Part shown: positions 1 to 6,039 of the stretch, piece by piece
How positions within the stretch are numbered: the first letter of the stretch is position 1
Layout of the letters: every line of letters begins with the position of its first letter
Source of the DNA: an uncultured Lachnospiraceae bacterium
Lineage (GTDB): Bacteria > Bacillota > Clostridia > Lachnospirales > Lachnospiraceae
Direction: 5' to 3'
Assembly (NCBI GenBank): GCA_945864145.1
Contig: CAMBAN010000020.1
Span: 1-34,893, forward strand
DNA: 34,893 nt
Translations under genes and position numbers: made by a program
Notes under the pieces: generated by a model
The model's database searches: none
What the model saw: only the letters and a program-made list of their open reading frames with translations
What the model was told of the DNA's origin: nothing

Positions 1-209
1 AGGCAGATGGATGGAGAGGAAGAAACGTGTGGTACCTAGGGAGGTCTGTGCGGTACGCCTTGAAAGAGGTAACCACTACCTAAGGTAGTGCTGAACGTAC
101 AGAAGTCAGCAGAGGCCATAGTAGCTAAAATGAATCTAGCTTCATTCGGGTGAAGGACCGAATCAGTAGGAGTCTTGAGTATGACCGAGAAAGGGAGGAA
201 TGACCATCT

Positions 210-1604
210 ATGGCAGAAAACATTGAAAACAATGGCTGTTCGCAAAGAGATAGTGCGGAACACGAAGGGTATGTGAAAGCGTCTAGGTCATTCAATCGGA
301 TATGGAAAGAAAGAGACAGTGCACAGCCGAGACTTTTGGAAACGATACTGTATAAAGACAACTTTAACAGAGCGTATAAGAGAGTTAAGGCAAACAAGGG
401 AGCGCCGGGAATTGATGGCATGACCATTGAAGAGGCTCTTCCATATCTAAAGGAACATCAACAAGAGATAACTGACCGCATTTATCGTGGAAAGTATACT
501 CCGTCTCCAGTAAGACGAGTTGAAATTCCCAAACCAGATGGTGGTGTGCGAAAGCTTGGCATACCAACAGTGATAGACCGTACACTTCAACAGGCAATAA
601 CCCAACAGTTAGTGCCAATCTATGAACCGCTGTTTGCAGATGGTAGCTATGGCTATCGTCCGAACAGAAGTGCAAAAGATGCAATACTTAAGGTTAAGGA
701 GTATGCAGAACAAGGCTATACATTTGCTGTAGTCCTTGACTTGTCAAAGTACTTCGATACTCTTAATCACGAAATTCTCATCAATCTTCTCCGGAAGAAT
801 GTAAAAGATGAACGTGTAGTACAGTTGATAAAGCGCTATCTGAAAAGCGGTGTAATGGAAAACGGAGTGGTCATTGACACAGAGGAAGGCTCACCACAAG
901 GTGGAAATCTATCACCATTGCTGGCAAATGTCTACCTCAATGAGTTCGACCAGGAATACCTGAAAAGAGGTGTTCCATGCATAAGATATGCAGATGACAT
1001 CGTGCTTCTTGCAAAGAGCAGGCGAGCATCAGAGAGACTCTTGGAAAGCAGTACAAAATATCTTGAGAAGAGGCTGAAACTTACAGTCAACCGAGAAAAG
1101 AGCCGTACTGTCAGCGTGTTTGCAATCCGAAATTTTAAATTCCTTGGCTTTGCATTGGGAAGGAACGGAAAAGGCATTTATGTCCGAGTTCATCCGAAGT
1201 CATGGAAGAAGTTTAAGTCCAGACTGAAGGAGTTATCTTCCCGTAAGCGATGTCAGTCAATCAAGCCAAGCCTTGAGAAAATCAAGGTGTATGCAAGGGG
1301 ATGGCTTAACTACTACGGAATTGCAAGTATGAAGAGCAACATAGATGACATCAACGGATGGCTCTATCACAGAATACGCATGTGTATATGGAAACAGTGG
1401 AAGAAACCTAGAACGAAATATAAAAATCTAGTCAAACTTGGAATCCCAGAACACTATGCGTCAGCAATAGCAAACAGTCGCAGAAAGTATTGGTATATCA
1501 GCAATAACAAAGCTGTGATTTGGGCGCTGAATAAAGAAAGACTGATAAACAGTGGCTTTTATGATTTAGCCACAGCCTATCAGTCTGTGCACGTCAACTA
1601 TTGA
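210..1604 (+). CDS. ltrA: Group II intron reverse transcriptase/maturase
   Basis: 464 aa ORF; RT motifs GAPGIDGM, IPKPDGGVRKLGIPTVIDR, SPQGGNLSPLLANVYL, IRYADDIVLL; C-terminal maturase (GIIM)-like KVYARGWLNYYGI. No HNH endonuclease domain seen. RBS GGGAGG near 194. Confidence 0.95.
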   Translation: MAENIENNGCSQRDSAEHEGYVKASRSFNRIWKERDSAQPRLLETILYKDNFNRAYKRVKANKGAPGIDGMTIEEALPYLKEHQQEITDRIYRGKYTPSPVRRVEIPKPDGGVRKLGIPTVIDRTLQQAITQQLVPIYEPLFADGSYGYRPNRSAKDAILKVKEYAEQGYTFAVVLDLSKYFDTLNHEILINLLRKNVKDERVVQLIKRYLKSGVMENGVVIDTEEGSPQGGNLSPLLANVYLNEFDQEYLKRGVPCIRYADDIVLLAKSRRASERLLESSTKYLEKRLKLTVNREKSRTVSVFAIRNFKFLGFALGRNGKGIYVRVHPKSWKKFKSRLKELSSRKRCQSIKPSLEKIKVYARGWLNYYGIASMKSNIDDINGWLYHRIRMCIWKQWKKPRTKYKNLVKLGIPEHYASAIANSRRKYWYISNNKAVIWALNKERLINSGFYDLATAYQSVHVNY

Positions 1605-1675
1605 AACCGCCGTGTACCGAACGGTACGCACGGTGGTGTGAGAGGACGGCGGTTAATCTCCGCCTCCTACTCTAT
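1605..1675 (+). ncRNA. Group II intron domain V/VI region
   Basis: Hairpin CCGCCGTG-TACCG-AACG-GTACGCACGGTGG followed by GAGGACGGCGG...CCGCCTCCTAC. Confidence 0.75.
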
Positions 1676-1744
1676 TAGGATTTAAGTCTGTTTCGCAAGA
1701 CGAAGTTTCTCAGCCGTAAAAAGAGTTTATTGAATAATTTGTTA

Positions 1745-1772
1745 TTGACAGTATGGAAATAATGAATATAAT
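1745..1772 (+). promoter_or_regulatory. Sigma-A-like promoter for the Zn/Cd efflux operon
   Basis: TTGACA (1745-1750), 16 bp spacer, TATAAT (1767-1772). Confidence 0.8.
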
Positions 1773-1781
1773 ATAATTATA

Positions 1782-1803
1782 CATATGAACAAATGTACAT
1801 ATG
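1782..1803 (+). promoter_or_regulatory. ArsR/SmtB-type operator
   Basis: 22-bp palindrome CATATG-A-ACA-AA-TGT-A-CATATG just downstream of the -10; resembles the SmtB/CzrA ATATGAACA-type operator; an ArsR gene lies downstream. Confidence 0.75.
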
Positions 1804-1832
1804 AAAGAATAAAAGAAGGATGGTAATGTAAT

Positions 1833-2051
1833 ATGAAAAAAACATATAAGATTGAAGTGGACTGTGCAAACTGTGCAAATAAGATGGAGGAAGCAGCTAA
1901 GGCTACTACCGGTGTAAAAGATGCAACAGTCAATTTTATGACTTTAAAAATGATTGTAGAGTTTGAAGAAGGTGCAGATGCAAAGGCTGTAATGCAAGAG
2001 GTATTAAAGAATTGCAAAAAGGTAGAGGATGACTGTGAAATCTTCTTATAA
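1833..2051 (+). CDS. Stand-alone heavy-metal-associated (HMA) domain protein
   Basis: 72 aa; KIEVDCANCANKMEEAAKATTGVKDATVNF matches an HMA domain with a DCxxC motif; immediately upstream of the P1B-ATPase. Confidence 0.85.
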   Translation: MKKTYKIEVDCANCANKMEEAAKATTGVKDATVNFMTLKMIVEFEEGADAKAVMQEVLKNCKKVEDDCEIFL

Positions 2052-2072
2052 GCTATTGGAAAGGAAACGAAA

Positions 2073-3956
2073 ATGAATAAAAAGCAAAAAAAGGTGTTTC
2101 TTAGGATTGTTGCAGCAATTCTGTGCTTAATAGTGATACAGTTTATTCCGATGTATAATGGTTATGTGGAGTTTATATTGTATATGATTCCGTATTTCTT
2201 AGTCGGTTATGATATTTTGCTAAAGGCAATAAAAGGAATAAAGAATAAGCAGGTTTTTGATGAAAACTTTTTGATGGCAGTAGCGACGGTAGGTGCGATT
2301 TGCCTGGGTGATTATAAAGAGGGCGTTGCGGTTATGCTTTTTTACCAGATAGGTGAGCTGTTTCAGAGCTATGCGGTTGGAAAAAGCAGAAAGAATATCA
2401 GCGACCTTATGGATATCAGACCTGATTATGCTAATGTAGAAAAGGAAGGCGGACAGCTGGAGCAGGTAGATCCTGATGAAGTGGAAATCGGCAGTATCAT
2501 TGTTGTACAACCGGGTGAAAAGGTTCCTATTGATGGTGTGGTAGTATCAGGAAGTACGACCTTGAATACAAGTGCATTGACAGGAGAAAGCGTGCCGCGT
2601 AATGCGACGGTTGGTGATGAGGTTATCAGTGGTTGTATTAATGAAAATGGTCTGATTAGATTAAAAACGACGAAGGAGTTTGGAGAATCTACTGTTTCGA
2701 AAATTTTGGAGCTTGTAGAAAATGCCAGCTCAAGAAAATCGAAATCTGAGAATTTTATCTCAAAATTTGCAAGAATCTATACACCTGTGGTATGCTATAG
2801 TGCATTGGCATTAGCTGTTTTACCACCACTTGTAAGAATGCTTTTTATGGGACTTTCACCGGAGTGGGGAGACTGGATTTTAAGAGCATTGACCTTTTTG
2901 GTAATCAGCTGTCCTTGTGCATTGGTTATTAGTATTCCGCTTAGCTTTTTTGCCGGTATTGGTGGAGCAAGTAATGCCGGAGTATTAGTAAAGGGCTCTA
3001 ATTATTTGGAGACACTTTCTCAGGTAAAGTATATTGTATTTGATAAGACAGGTACGATGACACAAGGCGTATTTGAAGTAAAAGAGATAGTACTGGATAA
3101 AGATACACAGATAGATAAAGAACAATTGTTAGATTATGCAGCATTGGCAGAAAGTTATTCTTCTCACCCAATCAGTAAAAGTCTTCAAAAGGCATATGGT
3201 AAAAAAATAGAGCAGGGACGTGTCAGTGATGTAAAAGAAATCAGTGGTCATGGTGTTTCTGCAGTTGTAGATGGCAGAAACGTATTGGCAGGAAATGAAA
3301 AACTGATGCAACAGCAGCAGATTTCCTATATGCAGCCGGATGAAGTGGGAACCATTGTACATGTGGCAATCGATGGAAACTATATTGGATATATCGTGAT
3401 TGCAGATTTATTGAAGGCAACTTCAAAGGATGCGGTAAAAGCATTAAAGAAGGTAGGCATGAAGAAGATTGTAATGCTGACAGGAGACAGCAAAAAGGTT
3501 GCAGACAAAGTAGCTACAGAACTTGGTATTGCGGATGTATATAGTGAACTGCTTCCGGGCGATAAGGTTACAAAGGTGGAGGAGCTTTTAGCACAGAAGA
3601 GTGAAAAGGATAAGCTTGCTTTTGTAGGAGATGGTATTAATGATGCACCGGTACTTTCCAGAGCAGATGTAGGTATTGCTATGGGAGCATTGGGAGCAGA
3701 TGCAGCCATTGAAGCAGCGGACATTGTTTTGATGGACGATGATCCTTTGAAAATTGCGAAAGCAATTAAAATTTCAAAGAAATGTATTAGAATTGTCTAC
3801 GAAAATATTTATTTTGCAATAGGTGTTAAGGTAATTTGTCTGTTTTTGGGAGCACTTGGTATTGCTAATATGTGGGCTGCGATTTTTGCAGATGTTGGAG
3901 TTATGGTGATTGCTGTATTAAATGCAATCAGGGCATTATCCGTAAGAAAACTGTAG
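2073..3956 (+). CDS. Zn/Cd/Pb-type P1B heavy-metal translocating ATPase (CadA/ZntA-like)
   Basis: SCPCALVISIPLSFFAGIGG, DKTGTMT, TGES, MLTGD, VGDGINDAPVL, C-terminal ADVGVMVIAVLNAIR (Zn/Cd-type TM8 signature); no N-terminal HMA. Confidence 0.9.
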   Translation: MNKKQKKVFLRIVAAILCLIVIQFIPMYNGYVEFILYMIPYFLVGYDILLKAIKGIKNKQVFDENFLMAVATVGAICLGDYKEGVAVMLFYQIGELFQSYAVGKSRKNISDLMDIRPDYANVEKEGGQLEQVDPDEVEIGSIIVVQPGEKVPIDGVVVSGSTTLNTSALTGESVPRNATVGDEVISGCINENGLIRLKTTKEFGESTVSKILELVENASSRKSKSENFISKFARIYTPVVCYSALALAVLPPLVRMLFMGLSPEWGDWILRALTFLVISCPCALVISIPLSFFAGIGGASNAGVLVKGSNYLETLSQVKYIVFDKTGTMTQGVFEVKEIVLDKDTQIDKEQLLDYAALAESYSSHPISKSLQKAYGKKIEQGRVSDVKEISGHGVSAVVDGRNVLAGNEKLMQQQQISYMQPDEVGTIVHVAIDGNYIGYIVIADLLKATSKDAVKALKKVGMKKIVMLTGDSKKVADKVATELGIADVYSELLPGDKVTKVEELLAQKSEKDKLAFVGDGINDAPVLSRADVGIAMGALGADAAIEAADIVLMDDDPLKIAKAIKISKKCIRIVYENIYFAIGVKVICLFLGALGIANMWAAIFADVGVMVIAVLNAIRALSVRKL

Positions 3957-3983
3957 TATAAAAAGAAAGGTATGTGAAGACGA

Positions 3984-4355
3984 ATGGAAAGAACACAATG
4001 TGATGAATTTACCTGTGATACAGTTGAAGTACATGAAGAACTTTTGAAGGTGGTAAATGACAGCATGCCAGATGAAGAGGAACTATATGATTTGGCTGAA
4101 TTGTTTAAGGTATTTGGCGATTCTTCACGTATAAGAATACTATTTGTATTGTTTGAAGCCGAAGTGTGTGTATGTGACTTGGCTGCAGCATTAAATATGA
4201 CACAGTCAGCAGTTTCTCACCAGCTAAAAATATTAAAGCAGAATAAACTGGTAAAAAGCAGGAGAGAAGGAAAATCTATTTTCTATTCATTGGCTGACGG
4301 ACATGTCAGAACGATAATTGACCAGGGTAGAGAGCATATAGAAGAGGATAGATAA
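3984..4355 (+). CDS. ArsR/SmtB family metal-sensing repressor (CadC-like)
   Basis: wHTH AAALNMTQSAVSHQLKILKQNKLVKSRREGKSIFYSLAD; EVCVCDL metal motif; C-terminal DGHVRTIIDQGREHIEE. Confidence 0.92.
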   Translation: MERTQCDEFTCDTVEVHEELLKVVNDSMPDEEELYDLAELFKVFGDSSRIRILFVLFEAEVCVCDLAAALNMTQSAVSHQLKILKQNKLVKSRREGKSIFYSLADGHVRTIIDQGREHIEEDR

Positions 4356-4357
4356 GC

Positions 4358-5086
4358 ATGTACAATCAATTTTCAAGAACAGAATTACTGTTAGGAAAAA
4401 GCAATATGGATAGATTGCAAAATGCGAAGGTTATTGTTTTTGGAGTAGGTGGCGTAGGTGGTTATGTAGTGGAGGCGCTTGCCAGAAGTGGAATAGGAAC
4501 GCTTGCACTTGTAGATGATGACGAGGTATCTTTAACCAATATAAACAGACAAATTATTGCAACACATAGTACGATAGGGAGACCAAAAGTACAGGTTGCC
4601 AGGGAAAGAGTGTTGGATATCAATCCACAGGCCATTGTTCATACCTATCAAACCTTTTATCTTCCTGAAAATGCAGAGCAGTTTCGATTGGAAGAATATG
4701 ATTATGTGGTAGATGCCATTGATACAGTTTCAGGAAAAATAGGATTAATTGTGCAGGCAAAAGAGGCCGGGACACCAATTATCAGCTCTATGGGTGCAGG
4801 AAATAAGCTTGACCCGACTGCTTTTCGTGTAACGGATATATATAAAACGCAGGTTTGCCCGTTGGCAAAGGTTATGCGACGTGAGCTTAAAAAGAGAGGA
4901 ATAGAGCATTGCAAGGTGGTTTATTCCGAGGAAATGCCTTTGACACCAGACCCGGAAGTCACAGCAGTATGTATGGAAGAATGTCAAAACAGTAAAAAGA
5001 GACAATTGCCTGGCAGTATTGCTTTTGTACCATCCGTAGTAGGATTGATTATTGCAGGTGAAGTAATAAAAGATATTTGTAAGTAA
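4358..5086 (+). CDS. ThiF/E1-like protein, probable tRNA threonylcarbamoyladenosine dehydratase (TcdA-like)
   Basis: N-terminal FSRTELLLGKSNMDRLQNAKVIVFGVGGVGGYVVEALARSGIG, DDDEVSLTNINRQI, GAGNKLDPTAFRVTDIYKTQVCPLAKVMRRELKKRGI. Starts 2 nt after the ArsR stop. Confidence 0.88.
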   Translation: MYNQFSRTELLLGKSNMDRLQNAKVIVFGVGGVGGYVVEALARSGIGTLALVDDDEVSLTNINRQIIATHSTIGRPKVQVARERVLDINPQAIVHTYQTFYLPENAEQFRLEEYDYVVDAIDTVSGKIGLIVQAKEAGTPIISSMGAGNKLDPTAFRVTDIYKTQVCPLAKVMRRELKKRGIEHCKVVYSEEMPLTPDPEVTAVCMEECQNSKKRQLPGSIAFVPSVVGLIIAGEVIKDICK

Positions 5087-5087
5087 G

Positions 5088-5144
5088 AAACTGCAGAGAA
5101 TAGTATTTTCTTTTTGGGAGATGCTATTTTCTGCAGTTTTTTTG
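5088..5144 (+). terminator. Rho-independent terminator
   Basis: AAACTGCAGAGAATAG ... CTATTTTCTGCAGTTTTTTT stem followed by a T run. Confidence 0.8.
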
Positions 5145-5265
5145 TAATAGGAAAGCGCTCGTATGTAGTTGAACCAGGAGTTTGATGCTGAGTAAACTCT
5201 TGGTTCTCGATAGATAAAGTAAATAGTGATGTCCTCATGATAGTTTATTTGAATAGAAACAATAC

Positions 5266-5294
5266 TTGCAAAATACCCCACCGGGGTATATAAT
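5266..5294 (+). promoter_or_regulatory. Copper-responsive promoter with CsoR-type operator in the spacer
   Basis: TTGCAA (5266-5271), 17 bp, TATAAT (5289-5294); perfect-arm palindrome ATACCCC-ACC-GGGGTAT at 5273-5289 fills the spacer. Confidence 0.85.
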
Positions 5295-5344
5295 GCAAGT
5301 AGTTAGATGCGTAAAACCACAAATGCAAAGGTAGGAGATTGCTT

Positions 5345-5647
5345 ATGGATGAAATGGAATGCTGCTGTCATAAAACAAAGGACAGGTCTGAAAAAGAAAA
5401 AAAGGATATGCTCAATCGTTTGAGTCGTATCGAAGGACAGGTGAGAGGAATTAAAGGCATGGTAGAGAAAGATGCCTATTGCCCGGATATTTTGATACAG
5501 GTTGCAGCTGTTAATGCTGCGTTAAACAGCTTTAACAAGGTATTGCTGTCAAAGCATATCAAATCCTGTGTGACAGAGGATATCAAGAATGGAAAAGAAG
5601 AAACCGTAGATGAATTAGTAACAGTCTTACAAAAGCTGATGAAATAG
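5345..5647 (+). CDS. csoR: CsoR-type copper-sensing repressor (DUF156 family)
   Basis: LNRLSRIEGQVRGIKGMVEKDAYCPDILIQVAAVNAALNSFNKVLLSKHIKSC: conserved Cys-His-Cys ligands. ATG at 5345 preceded by GGAG; the ORF track start at 5339 is a TTG. Confidence 0.9.
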   Translation: MDEMECCCHKTKDRSEKEKKDMLNRLSRIEGQVRGIKGMVEKDAYCPDILIQVAAVNAALNSFNKVLLSKHIKSCVTEDIKNGKEETVDELVTVLQKLMK

Positions 5648-5661
5648 GAAATGAGGAAAAT

Positions 5662-6039
5662 ATGGCAACAATTGTGATTATTCTGATTTTAGGTATTATT
5701 ATCTTTTTTGCAGTGAGAGGTACTTTAAAGCATATGAAGGGAGAGGGCGGCTGTTGTGGTGGTGGCTGTTCCTATGAAGAAGAGCAAAAAGTATTGAAGA
5801 ACCCGATTTTAGGCAGTCTTACTATAAGCGTAGAGGGCATGCATTGTCAGAACTGTAAAAATAGCATTGAGAGAAATGTAAATAAAATTGAAGGTGCATC
5901 CTGTAGAGTAAATTTGAAAAAGAAAACAGCAGTGGTGCAATATGACAGAGAAATTGACCCACAGGAAGTCAAAAGAGTGATTGAGCGATTAGATTTTATC
6001 GTGGGGGATATTATGGATGAAAGGAGGTCAGAGTCATGA
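5662..6039 (+). CDS. Membrane-anchored Cys-rich HMA-domain protein
   Basis: N-terminal TM MATIVIILILGIIIFFAVRGTL, Cys-rich GGCCGGGCS, then HMA ISVEGMHCQNCKNSIERNVNKIEG. Confidence 0.8.
   Translation: MATIVIILILGIIIFFAVRGTLKHMKGEGGCCGGGCSYEEEQKVLKNPILGSLTISVEGMHCQNCKNSIERNVNKIEGASCRVNLKKKTAVVQYDREIDPQEVKRVIERLDFIVGDIMDERRSES

Larger units (their letters stand above)
1..1675 (+). mobile_element. Group II intron, 3' portion (5' end lies upstream of the window)
   Basis: Structured RNA-like leader (hairpin CACTACC-TAA-GGTAGTG at 74-90) upstream of an intron-encoded RT/maturase; domain V-like hairpin CCGCCGTGTACCGAACGGTACGCACGGTGG just after the ORF, followed by a domain VI-like stem GGCGG/CCGCC and a ...CCTACTCTAT end near 1675. 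Confidence 0.85.

Noticed and set aside
932-1177. Minus-strand ORF within the RT gene
   Set aside because: Antisense to conserved RT motifs; no independent support.
4745-5281. 178-aa minus-strand ORF over the tcdA-like gene and intergenic region
   Set aside because: Spans the antisense of a well supported CDS, a terminator and the copper promoter; no domain recognised.
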